From Bacillota bacterium (lineage in GTDB: Bacteria; Bacillota; Clostridia; Christensenellales; SZUA-584): a DNA stretch of 64,000 bases. A program made the position numbers and the translations under genes. Each line of letters opens with the position of its first letter. The stretch's first letter is position 1. The notes below the pieces were generated by a model that worked only from the letters and a program-made list of their open reading frames with translations, made no database searches and was not told where the DNA came from. This document shows positions 8,517 through 16,488 of the stretch, in pieces. Where the stretch lies: positions 1-64,000 of the forward strand of contig JAEYPO010000034.1 in the NCBI GenBank assembly GCA_023410595.1, written 5' to 3'.

Positions 8517-8538
8517 ATATTGCATAAATATGCAATAT
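8517..8538. promoter_or_regulatory. Palindromic operator in front of argG, probable ARG box
   Basis: A dyad with perfect 10-bp arms, ATATTGCATA and TATGCAATAT, around a two-base centre. Its spacing resembles the ArgR operator half-site pattern TGNATW4ATNCA. It covers the -35 hexamer of argG, as expected for a repressor site. Related TGCAAT words lie upstream at 8387, 8410 and 8482. No argR gene is in the window. Confidence 0.6.
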
Positions 8539-8548
8539 AACGTATAAT
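8520..8548 (+). promoter_or_regulatory. argGH promoter
   Basis: TTGCAT (8520-8525), a 17-base spacer and TATAAT (8543-8548), followed by GGAGGG before the argG ATG at 8575. Confidence 0.7.
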
Positions 8549-8574
8549 TATAAACATAAACGGAGGGAAATGCT

Positions 8575-9780
8575 ATGAGTAAAACAAAAGTATTGCTGGC
8601 TTATTCAGGAGGGCTTGACACCTCGGTAATAATACCGTGGCTCAAGGAGAACTACGACTGCGAAGTAATCTGCATGGCGGCGGACGTCGGCCAGGGTGAG
8701 GAGCTTGACCCGCTCAATGAAAAGGCCATAAAAAGCGGCGCCAGCAAGATATATATCGAGGACCTTACTGAGGAATATGTAACGGACTTCATATATCCTA
8801 CGCTTAAGGCGGGAGCCGTATATGAAGGCGTATACCTCCTCGGTACTTCGACGGCGCGTCCGCTTATCGCGAAGCGTCTTGTGGAGATTGCGAAAATGGA
8901 AGGGTGTGAAGCCATATGCCACGGAGCGACGGGCAAGGGTAACGACCAGGTTCGCTTCGAACTTACCATAAAAGCGCTCGCGCCTGAGCTTAAGATAATA
9001 GCTCCCTGGCGCATATGGGATATTAAGTCAAGGGAAGACGAGATAGCTTACCTTGAACAGCGCGGTCTCCCAGTGCCCGTATCCAAGAAACGCCCTTACA
9101 GCATGGACAGGAACCTGTGGCATTTGAGCCACGAGGGTTCAGACCTTGAGGACCCGTGGAACGAGCCGCAGAAGGAGCTTTGCCTGATTTGCACGCCGCC
9201 CGAAGACGCTCCCGATAAACCGTCGTATGTGGAAATAGGATTTGAACAAGGCATCCCCGTTTCAATAGACGGCAAAGTCTACTCCCCCGTTGAGCTTATA
9301 GAAACGCTCAACAAACTCGGCGCCGCAAACGGCGTAGGCATAAGCGACATGGTGGAAAACAGGCTCGTCGGCATGAAATCGCGCGGCGTATACGAGACTC
9401 CGGGCGGAACGATACTTTACGAAGCTCACCGCGCATTGGAGAGCATAACGCTCGATAGGGACACGCTGCATTTCAAGCAGGGTGTTGCGCTTAAATTCGC
9501 GGAAATGGTATACTATGGGCAGTGGTTTACTCCGTTGCGCGAAGCGCTGTCCGCGTTTGTGGACTCAACGCAGCAAAATGTGACCGGCACGGCGCGCGTA
9601 AAGCTCTATAAAGGCAACTGCGTAACCGTAGGTATTAAGTCTCCTTATTCATTATACAGCGAAGAGTTCGCAACATTCGGAAAAGACGAGGTATATAACC
9701 AGCAGGACGCCGAAGGCTTCATAAACTTATTCGGGCTGCCTTTGAAGGTAAAGGCGCTGCTGGATCAAAAGAGGAAGTAA
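8575..9780 (+). CDS. argG: Argininosuccinate synthase
   Basis: Joins citrulline and aspartate using ATP to form argininosuccinate, the penultimate step of arginine synthesis. The 401 residues match the family length. The ATP pyrophosphatase loop AYSGGLDTS is at residues 9-17, and the substrate segments STARPLIAKRLV and CHGATGKGNDQVRFE (near 115-130) are intact. GGAGGG precedes the ATG. argH follows after two bases, so the two are cotranscribed. A palindromic operator overlaps the promoter, consistent with arginine repression. Confidence 0.98.
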   Translation: MSKTKVLLAYSGGLDTSVIIPWLKENYDCEVICMAADVGQGEELDPLNEKAIKSGASKIYIEDLTEEYVTDFIYPTLKAGAVYEGVYLLGTSTARPLIAKRLVEIAKMEGCEAICHGATGKGNDQVRFELTIKALAPELKIIAPWRIWDIKSREDEIAYLEQRGLPVPVSKKRPYSMDRNLWHLSHEGSDLEDPWNEPQKELCLICTPPEDAPDKPSYVEIGFEQGIPVSIDGKVYSPVELIETLNKLGAANGVGISDMVENRLVGMKSRGVYETPGGTILYEAHRALESITLDRDTLHFKQGVALKFAEMVYYGQWFTPLREALSAFVDSTQQNVTGTARVKLYKGNCVTVGIKSPYSLYSEEFATFGKDEVYNQQDAEGFINLFGLPLKVKALLDQKRK

Positions 9781-9782
9781 AG

Positions 9783-11165
9783 ATGAACAGCAAAAAGATG
9801 TGGAGCGGCCGTTTCTCGTCGGATACCGACGAGTTTGCAGCGGGCTTTCATTCGTCGATATCGTTCGACTGCCGCCTTTATCGCGAGGACATACTGGGCA
9901 GCATAGCGCACGCGCGCATGCTCGGCAAAACCGGCATAATAGGCAGGCCGGACAGCGAGGCTATAATCGAGGGGCTGCGCGGCATACTCGAGGATATCGA
10001 AGCGGGACTCGTCACGTTCTCTGAGTCGGACGAAGACATACACATGAATATAGAGCGCCTGCTCACGCAGCACATAGGAGAAGCGGGCAAGATGCTGCAT
10101 ACGGCGCGCAGCCGAAACGACCAGGTGGCGCTCGATGTGCGCATGTTCGTAAAGCGCGCGTGTGACGATATCTTCTTCCGGCTTAAAGCGCTTATGGGCG
10201 CGCTGACTGAAATAGCCGACGAGAACCTTACAGCGATAATGCCCGCTTACACGCACCTGCAAAAGGCACAGCCCACAACGCTCGCCCATCACATGATGGC
10301 GTATTGCGAAATGTTTTTCCGTGACTTTATGCGGTTTGAGAATACATACAGCGCCTGTGACGTTATGCCCTTAGGTTCAGGCGCGCTCTGTTCAACGACG
10401 TTCCCCATAGATCGCGGAATGGTAGCAAAGGAACTCGGGTTTTCCGAGATAACGAGCAACAGCATGGACGCGGTGAGTGACCGCGATTTCGTGCTTGACT
10501 TCCTCTATGCATGCGGCGTATGCATGATGCACCTCTCCCGCTTCTGCGAAGAAATAGTGCTGTGGTCTACGGGAGAATTCTCGTTTGTACACTTAAGCGA
10601 TTCGTATTCGACAGGCTCGAGCATAATGCCGCAGAAGAAGAATCCCGACATGGCGGAGCTTATACGCGGCAAGACGGGAAGGGTGTACGGCGACCTTTTT
10701 GCGCTGCTTACCGTAATGAAGGGTCTTCCGCTCGCGTACAACAAGGACATGCAGGAAGACAAAGAGGCTATGTTTGACGCGTACGACACGCTTACAAGCT
10801 GCCTCACCGTATTTACGGGCATGCTGCAGACAGCCGAGTGGGATACTGAGCGCATGTATAAGGCCGCGGGGCTCGGCTTTACGAACGCCACTGACGCCGC
10901 GGATTACCTCGCTAAAAAAGGAGTGCCTTTCAGAGAAGCGCACGAAATAGTGGGCAGGCTCGTAATATACTGCGAGCAGCGCGGCAAGGCGATAGACGCG
11001 CTGTCTATAGACGAGTTAAAAAAGCTCTCCCCCGCCTTTGAGGACGATATATTCGACGCCATATCACTGGAAACGTGCGTTGACTCGCGCTCGTGTTACG
11101 GCGGCCCGGGCGAGGCAAGCGTAAAAAAGCATATAGATAAGATGAAAGAATTTCTCATGCAATAG
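9783..11165 (+). CDS. argH: Argininosuccinate lyase
   Basis: Splits argininosuccinate into arginine and fumarate. The 460 residues show the fumarase/aspartase superfamily signature GSSIMPQKKNPD near 280, the HTARSRNDQVALD segment near 100 and THLQKAQPTTLAHH near 160. The tetrameric enzyme has active sites built from three subunits. It begins two bases after the argG stop codon; its ribosome site GAGGAAG lies in the end of argG. A strong hairpin follows three bases after the stop codon. Confidence 0.98.
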   Translation: MNSKKMWSGRFSSDTDEFAAGFHSSISFDCRLYREDILGSIAHARMLGKTGIIGRPDSEAIIEGLRGILEDIEAGLVTFSESDEDIHMNIERLLTQHIGEAGKMLHTARSRNDQVALDVRMFVKRACDDIFFRLKALMGALTEIADENLTAIMPAYTHLQKAQPTTLAHHMMAYCEMFFRDFMRFENTYSACDVMPLGSGALCSTTFPIDRGMVAKELGFSEITSNSMDAVSDRDFVLDFLYACGVCMMHLSRFCEEIVLWSTGEFSFVHLSDSYSTGSSIMPQKKNPDMAELIRGKTGRVYGDLFALLTVMKGLPLAYNKDMQEDKEAMFDAYDTLTSCLTVFTGMLQTAEWDTERMYKAAGLGFTNATDAADYLAKKGVPFREAHEIVGRLVIYCEQRGKAIDALSIDELKKLSPAFEDDIFDAISLETCVDSRSCYGGPGEASVKKHIDKMKEFLMQ

Positions 11166-11167
11166 AT

Positions 11168-11192
11168 AAAAGCTGCGGTATCCGCAGCTTTT
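11168..11192 (+). terminator. argH terminator, first copy
   Basis: AAAAGCTGCGG-tat-CCGCAGCTTTT, three bases after the argH stop. The T run is short (four). Its stem recurs, exactly reverse complemented, at 11304-11320. Confidence 0.8.
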
Positions 11193-11246
11193 AGATTGTC
11201 GATAAACCCCAACTTATAATTGTTATGAGTACAAAAAAAACGATAA

Positions 11247-11278
11247 AGTGTAGGGAACGACCCCCGTGTCGTTCCGGC
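11247..11278. repeat. Short palindromic repeat between the two argH terminator copies
   Basis: A GTAGGGAACGACCCCCGTG-type unit whose arms GGAACGAC/GTCGTTCC form an 8-bp stem. Units of this pattern are frequent intergenic repeats in gut Clostridia (recollection, not searched). The rest of 11193-11301 holds no gene. Confidence 0.5.
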
Positions 11279-11303
11279 TATTAAGATAGCATTCGTTTAT
11301 TGT

Positions 11304-11326
11304 GCTGCGGATACCGCAGCTTTTTT
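11304..11326 (+). terminator. argH terminator, second (inverted) copy
   Basis: GCTGCGG-ata-CCGCAGC followed by six T residues. It is the exact reverse complement of the first hairpin's stem-loop and has the better T tract. Confidence 0.8.
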
Positions 11327-11448
11327 AGTTTTGAAGTAATATGTCAGCGTTTCGTTTCACACTTTAAACATTTTCCATAATGTACGCAGTTCATACCACA
11401 GGGAGCAATGAGGGAAGCGTCCAAAACAGGCCTCCTTAAATTGATTGC

Positions 11449-12687
11449 CTAGATCCTTATCTGTCCGTTCCCTCTGATGATATATTTATATGTAGTCAGT
11501 TCCTCCAGACCCATAGGCCCGCGTGCGTGCAGCTTTTGAGTGCTTATGCCTATCTCGGCGCCGAATCCGAATTCGTTGCCATCCGTAAAGCGTGTGGACG
11601 CGTTTACATACACGGCGGCCGAATCGACCATTTCGAGAAACTTCTCTGCGTTGCCGTAGTCCTTAGTAACTATGGTCTCCGAATGTTTCGTTCCGTATCT
11701 GTTTATATGCTCTATTGCCTCATCGACGTCTTTAACGACCTTTACCGCAAGTATATAATCCAAATATTCGGTATAGTAATCGTCCTCCGTCGCTTCCTTT
11801 GCGTCTATTATACCGCGCGTCTTTTCACAGCCTCTCAGTTCAACGCCGCTTAGCTTCTTTGCCATCGCGGGCAGAAAAGCCTTTGCTATGTCTTCGTGAA
11901 CAAGCAGCGTTTCCGCAGCGTTGCAAACAGAAGGCCTGCTTGTCTTCGCGTTCCAAATGATATCGACGCCCATACTTAAATCCGCGCTCTTGTCTATAAA
12001 CACATGGCAGTTACCCGTACCGGTTTCTATCACTGGTATCGTGGAGTTCTTAACGACGGACTGTATCAGTCCCGCGCCGCCCCTTGGTATGAGCACGTCT
12101 ATTATGCCATTGAGGCTCATAAGATACGTTGCGGCTTCTCTCGACGTATCATCTATAAGCTGCAAAGCGCCCTCGGGCAGCCCGGCTTTATACGCCGCTT
12201 CCTCCGCCACCTTTACTATCGCCCTGTTAGAATTTACAGCGTCGCTGCCTCCGCGCAGCACGACGGCGTTGCCCGTCTTTACGCACAGCCCTATGGCGTC
12301 CGACGTAACGTTGGGCCGCGCTTCGTAAATTATTCCTACGACGCCTAAAGGCACACGCTTTTTCCCTATTGTAAGCCCGTTAGGGCGCTTCCATGCACCT
12401 ATGACTTCGCCTACAGGGTCGCTTAAGGCCGCTATATTCTCCAGCCCCTGCGCCATGCCTTCTATGCGAGCGGCCGAAAGCGACAGCCTGTCAAGAAGCC
12501 CCTTGCTCATGCCCTTCTCCTCGCCCGCGTTTACGTCTTTGGCGTTTTCTGAAATAATATATTCCGCGTTATTTCTCAGCGCGTCCGCAATGCTTTGCAG
12601 CACGGCGTTCTTACCGGCAGCGCCCATGCAGGCAAGCTTATACGACGCCCGCTTCGCTTTCAGTGCTTTCTCTTTTATATGCTCCAT
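11449..12687 (-). CDS. proA: Gamma-glutamyl phosphate reductase
   Basis: NADPH-dependent reduction of gamma-glutamyl phosphate to glutamate semialdehyde, the second step of proline synthesis. The 412 residues show the aldehyde-dehydrogenase-like fold with catalytic Cys in RPSVCNAAETLLV (near 255), the VGIIYEARPNVTSD segment and the C-terminal ARGPMGLEELTTYKY signature. GGGAG precedes the ATG. It is usually paired with proB, but no proB is adjacent here; the neighbour upstream is divergent rqcH, so proA is a single-gene unit. Confidence 0.97.
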   Translation of the reverse strand: MEHIKEKALKAKRASYKLACMGAAGKNAVLQSIADALRNNAEYIISENAKDVNAGEEKGMSKGLLDRLSLSAARIEGMAQGLENIAALSDPVGEVIGAWKRPNGLTIGKKRVPLGVVGIIYEARPNVTSDAIGLCVKTGNAVVLRGGSDAVNSNRAIVKVAEEAAYKAGLPEGALQLIDDTSREAATYLMSLNGIIDVLIPRGGAGLIQSVVKNSTIPVIETGTGNCHVFIDKSADLSMGVDIIWNAKTSRPSVCNAAETLLVHEDIAKAFLPAMAKKLSGVELRGCEKTRGIIDAKEATEDDYYTEYLDYILAVKVVKDVDEAIEHINRYGTKHSETIVTKDYGNAEKFLEMVDSAAVYVNASTRFTDGNEFGFGAEIGISTQKLHARGPMGLEELTTYKYIIRGNGQIRI

Positions 12688-12720
12688 ATAAAACGCTCCC
12701 GTGTCGATTTTCTTACAGGC

Positions 12721-12749
12721 ATTATATCACCGTTTACAAACAATGTCAC
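12721..12749 (-). promoter_or_regulatory. proA promoter
   Basis: GTGACA (12744-12749 on the minus strand), 17 bases, TATAAT (12721-12726). It overlaps the oppositely directed rqcH promoter. Confidence 0.65.
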
Positions 12750-12762
12750 CGGAATGTATAAT
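12733..12762 (+). promoter_or_regulatory. rqcH promoter
   Basis: TTTACA (12733-12738), 18 bases, TATAAT (12757-12762). Face-to-face overlap with the proA promoter means the two should compete for polymerase. Confidence 0.6.
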
Positions 12763-12801
12763 ACAAAGCGCGGACAACTTGAAAATTCTACGGAGGGATA
12801 A

Positions 12802-14532
12802 ATGACGCTTGATGGATTAACGCTGCATTACATAGTAAAAGAAGCGGCAGCCGCGCTTACGGGCAGCAAGATAGACAAGGTGCACCAGCCGCAGCCCGAT
12901 ACGATATTGCTGTCGCTGCGCGCGCCCGGCATCAGCAGCCGTATGCTGATAAGCGCAGGCGCGGCCGACTCGCGCATGTATATAACCTCGGCTAAATATT
13001 CAAATCCCAAAGCGGCTCCGATGTTCTGTATGTTCCTGCGCAAGCATATAACGGGCGCAAAGATAAAAGCCATAGAGCAGGTTGGGCTTGAGCGCGTCGT
13101 AAACATAACGCTCGAAACGAAAGACGAATTAGGACTTCCGCACGAGCTTACTCTCGTCGCCGAGCTGATGGGAAAATACTCGAATATAATACTGAAGAAC
13201 GAACAGGATGTGATTATGGACAGCCTGCGCCACGTGTCGAGCGCCCAGAGCCGCGTGCGCTGCGTGCTGCCTTCGCTGAAGTATGAGCTTCCTCAATCGA
13301 CAAAGCTTAATCCTTTGAGCGTATCAGAGGCCACACTTATAGAGATGCTCAAAAAGCGCGGCGCGAGAAAGCTTAAGGATTATCTTTCAAAGCTGTTGCA
13401 GGGCGTTTCGGGACAGACTGCGGACGAGATCATATATAGGTATATGCCGGAAGGGTACGAGCCGCAGCCGCGCGAGGCGGAAAGGCTTGCCGGGCTGATA
13501 CTTTCGTTCTTCAACGGCCAGATGACCGAACCGACGATGTACCTTCACGGAAATGTGCCATTTTTCTATTCGCCGCACAAATTCATAAGCGTATCCGCAA
13601 ACAATGTGAAGACATACGGCAGCGCCAACGAGCTTGCCGACGCGTTTTATACAGCTTTGAGCGAAATCCGCGAATTCAACGTAAAGCGCGATTCGCTGCA
13701 AAGGCTGGTTTCAAAGCGTCTTGAGAAGCATAACGCGCTGCTCGGCAAGCAGTCCGACTCAATAGATAAGGCGAAGAAAGCGGATAGCTATAAGAATACA
13801 GGCGATATTATAACGGCAAACATTTACCGTATAAAAAAGGGCATGACCTCCGTTGCCGCGGAGGATTACGCTACGGGACAGCAGACGCTTATCGAGCTTA
13901 ACCCCCGCCTCTCTCCTGCCGCAAACGCTCAGGCGAATTACAAAAAATACGCAAAGCTCAAATCAGGCATTGATATAATACAAAAACGCATGGACGAGAA
14001 CAAAGCCGACATAGAGTTTCTGGAAAGCGTCCAGGTGTCGCTGGAGTCTTCCGAAACGGCGGACGAGCTTTCGGAAATTGAGTTCGAGCTTTCAAGAGCG
14101 GGCGTCATATCAATAAAGGCCGCAGCGGCCAAAGCGACGGAAAAGCCTTCCGCGCCTCATAAGTTTCTTTCGTCAGACAGATATACGTTCTTCGCGGGCA
14201 AAAACAACCGTCAGAACGATACACTGACCATGAAGACCGCTTCGCCCGAGGATATATGGCTGCATACAAAGGATATACCCGGCTCGCATGTGATAATTAT
14301 CCACCCCGGGGAAAGCGTGCCCGACATCACGCTCTTTGAGGCCGCTACCGTCGCCGCGACGCTCAGCAAAGCGAAAGGAACCGCTAAGATTGCCGTTGAC
14401 TACACGCGCGTAAAGAACGTCCGCAAGCCCGGCGGCGCAAAGCCCGGCATGGTTGTGTATGATAAATATAACACAGTGCTGGTAAGCCCTGATAAAGCGC
14501 TGCTGGATACGCTTCTTGTTAAACAGGAATAA
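12802..14532 (+). CDS. rqcH: Ribosome quality control factor RqcH (NFACT/FbpA family)
   Basis: Binds stalled 50S subunits carrying peptidyl-tRNA and recruits alanine tRNA to add C-terminal alanine tails that mark nascent chains for degradation. The 576 residues contain NFACT-N (about 1-210, starting MTLDGLTLHYIVKE), a central coiled-coil/HhH region (about 290-430) and NFACT-R (about 450-560, with TAKIAVDYTRVKNVRKPGG). Older names call it a fibronectin-binding protein. GGAGGG precedes the ATG. It stands alone, divergent from proA. Confidence 0.95.
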   Translation: MTLDGLTLHYIVKEAAAALTGSKIDKVHQPQPDTILLSLRAPGISSRMLISAGAADSRMYITSAKYSNPKAAPMFCMFLRKHITGAKIKAIEQVGLERVVNITLETKDELGLPHELTLVAELMGKYSNIILKNEQDVIMDSLRHVSSAQSRVRCVLPSLKYELPQSTKLNPLSVSEATLIEMLKKRGARKLKDYLSKLLQGVSGQTADEIIYRYMPEGYEPQPREAERLAGLILSFFNGQMTEPTMYLHGNVPFFYSPHKFISVSANNVKTYGSANELADAFYTALSEIREFNVKRDSLQRLVSKRLEKHNALLGKQSDSIDKAKKADSYKNTGDIITANIYRIKKGMTSVAAEDYATGQQTLIELNPRLSPAANAQANYKKYAKLKSGIDIIQKRMDENKADIEFLESVQVSLESSETADELSEIEFELSRAGVISIKAAAAKATEKPSAPHKFLSSDRYTFFAGKNNRQNDTLTMKTASPEDIWLHTKDIPGSHVIIIHPGESVPDITLFEAATVAATLSKAKGTAKIAVDYTRVKNVRKPGGAKPGMVVYDKYNTVLVSPDKALLDTLLVKQE

Positions 14533-14654
14533 ACCGTGTGAATATAGGGTTATTAAGCAACTGACAATTCGCCGCTAATTTAATAGTGCGAAAAGCATAA
14601 TTACGATCGTTAGTGACCAAAGAGAAATAAGTCTAAAACAAGCTTTTTTCTTAA

Positions 14655-14689
14655 AGATTCTTCACTCGCTTTGCTCGTTCTGAATGACA
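14655..14689. repeat. GATTCTTC-type short intergenic repeat
   Basis: An AT-to-GC mixed unit, AAGATTCTTCACTCGCTTTG followed by CTCGTTCTGAATGAC. It resembles the widely dispersed GTCATTCTGAGCG...AAGAATC bacterial repeat. It lies between rqcH and a bidirectional terminator and is not coding. Only one copy is in this window. Confidence 0.45.
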
Positions 14690-14712
14690 AATGGGATTTA
14701 TCGATAGCCTCA

Positions 14713-14736
14713 AAAAAAGACCTTGCGGTCTTTTTT
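14713..14736. terminator. Bidirectional terminator between rqcH and yajC
   Basis: AAAAAAGACC-ttgc-GGTCTTTTTT serves rqcH on the plus strand and yajC on the minus strand. The word TTATCGATAGCCT just before it recurs beside two other duplicated terminators in this window. Confidence 0.85.
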
Positions 14737-14746
14737 GCTTTTTGAA

Positions 14747-15070
14747 TTATTTCTTGTCTATTGAATTTTCTTCATCGACTTCCGCGTCTTCCACCGTCGC
14801 TATCGCGCCCTTTGTGAAAACGAGACGGACTTTATCGGGCATAGCCTCTATCGTAACAAGGTCTTCCTTGACAGCCACTATTTTGCCGTACATGCCGCCT
14901 ATCGTCTTGACCATCTTACCGGGCACCATGCTTTCCATCATCTGCTGCATCTGCTTTTTCCTCTTCCTCTGAGGAATGATCATGAGCAGTATGATGGCGA
15001 CAAACATTACAATAAGCAGTCCCCACTGAGATATAAAATCCATAAAACCGTTTCCCGTACCTACTGGCAT
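14747..15070 (-). CDS. yajC: Preprotein translocase subunit YajC
   Basis: A small membrane protein associated with the Sec translocon (SecDF-YajC). It has one N-terminal transmembrane helix (WGLLIVMFVAIILLMIIPQ, about residues 14-32), the typical PQRKRKKQMQ segment directly after it and the conserved cytoplasmic MVKTIGGMYGKIVAVKED. An acidic tail follows. The chosen ATG at 15070 is preceded by AAGGATGGTGGAG; a longer reading frame upstream lacks a ribosome site and would add 21 polar residues. The 107 residues are the usual length. It is last in the ruv-queA-tgt block. Confidence 0.93.
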   Translation of the reverse strand: MPVGTGNGFMDFISQWGLLIVMFVAIILLMIIPQRKRKKQMQQMMESMVPGKMVKTIGGMYGKIVAVKEDLVTIEAMPDKVRLVFTKGAIATVEDAEVDEENSIDKK

Positions 15071-15240
15071 CTCTCCACCATCCTTTTCTTTCGCGTTTTT
15101 TCGATATTTATCAGTAAACCGGAATATTAGCAACTGCTATTTATAAATATACCGCAGTTTTCCATTACCTTTTCACTTCATATATCTTCGAGTATATATA
15201 CTATATTAGCGACCGTCAAATATCAACCCATTTTTAAAGA

Positions 15241-16350
15241 TTATGCGTTATAATTTGCAAAAAATTCATCTTTGTATTGCCTGAAATACCCTCCGTCTAT
15301 TGCCGCCCTTATCTCTTTCATAAACTCTACCGAAGCGTGCACATTGTGTATTGAGAGCAGCGTAGCGCCGAGTATCTCCCCCGCCTTTACAAGATGGCGT
15401 ATATAAGCGCGCGTAAAATTGCGGCATGCGTAGCAGGAACACCCTTCGTCTATGGGCTTAAAGTCCCGCGAGTATTCTGCGTTACGTATCACCAGCCTGC
15501 CGCGCTTAGTAAGCGCCGTGCCGTTTCGTGCTATGCGTGTCTGCAGCACGCAGTCGAACATGTCGACGCCGCGCGCCACGCCGTCAATTATACAGTCAAA
15601 AGTACCCACGCCCATAAGGTATCTTGGTTTATGAGAGGGCAGCAGCGGTACGACGACGTCGAGCATATCGTTCATTGTTGCCTTTGGCTCGCCGACGCTT
15701 AAGCCCCCTATGCCGTTGCCAGGAAAATCCATAGCCGCAATGGCTTTCGCGCTCTCGATGCGCAGGTCCGCAAACGTGCCGCCCTGCACTATGCCGAACA
15801 GCGCCTGGTCTTCCCGCGTCTTTGCAGCCTTGCAGCGCTCGGCCCACCTGTGCGTACGCTCCATTGCGGCGGCGACGCGGTTGTATTCCGCGGGGAATTC
15901 AACGCACTCGTCGAACGCCATTATTATATCAGCGCCCAGCGCCTGTTCTATCTCCATAACCTTTTCGGGGGTAAACAAATGCTTGGAGCCGTCGAGGTGC
16001 GACGAAAAATGTACGCCCTCTTCGGATATCTTCCTTAAAGCGCCCAGCGAGAAAACCTGAAACCCGCCGCTGTCGGTAAGTATGGGCCTGTCCCAGCACA
16101 TGAACTTATGAAGCCCTCCGGCCTCTTTTACAAGCTCGTGCCCCGGCCGCATATAAAGGTGATATGTGTTTGAAAGTATTATCTCGGCGCCCGCAGCCTT
16201 TACCTGCTCGGGCGTAAGCGCTTTTACGGTAGCTTGCGTGCCTACAGGCATATAGACGGGCGTTTCAATGCCGCCGTGAGGCGTATCAATATGGCCCCTG
16301 CGCGCCAGCGTGTCGCCGCACGTCTTATTTAAGGTAAAATGTATGGACAT
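15241..16350 (-). CDS. tgt: tRNA-guanine transglycosylase (queuine tRNA-ribosyltransferase)
   Basis: Exchanges guanine-34 of Asp, Asn, His and Tyr tRNAs for preQ1, on the route to queuosine. The 369 residues form a TIM barrel with the nucleophile/base aspartates in LTDSGGFQVFSL (near 92) and the second in the FDCVLQTRIARNGTA region (near 265). The zinc site CSCYACRNFTRAYIRH lies near 305. GGAGG precedes the ATG. QueA, the next enzyme of the pathway, is encoded upstream on the same strand but separated by a penicillin-binding protein gene. Confidence 0.97.
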   Translation of the reverse strand: MSIHFTLNKTCGDTLARRGHIDTPHGGIETPVYMPVGTQATVKALTPEQVKAAGAEIILSNTYHLYMRPGHELVKEAGGLHKFMCWDRPILTDSGGFQVFSLGALRKISEEGVHFSSHLDGSKHLFTPEKVMEIEQALGADIIMAFDECVEFPAEYNRVAAAMERTHRWAERCKAAKTREDQALFGIVQGGTFADLRIESAKAIAAMDFPGNGIGGLSVGEPKATMNDMLDVVVPLLPSHKPRYLMGVGTFDCIIDGVARGVDMFDCVLQTRIARNGTALTKRGRLVIRNAEYSRDFKPIDEGCSCYACRNFTRAYIRHLVKAGEILGATLLSIHNVHASVEFMKEIRAAIDGGYFRQYKDEFFANYNA

Positions 16351-16488
16351 CGTTCCTCCGTATGCTGCATTTATATTATGATAGGGTCTTTATGCGCTTA
16401 TGCAGTTTTTACATTATACCATATCCCATGAACGCCGCAACATTTATACCCTTATAAAAGCAAAGCCGGAACGCATATTCTTTACCGG

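Larger units (their letters stand above)
8082..8574. other. Divergent intergenic region between tig and argG
   Basis: This 493-base AT-rich gap holds the promoters of tig (leftwards) and argG (rightwards). It contains a hairpin CCCAAAA/TTTTGGG at 8267-8292 and an imperfect direct repeat beginning TGCAAT at 8410 and again at 8482. The palindrome and promoter in front of argG are listed separately. No open reading frame with a ribosome site was found. Confidence 0.6.
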
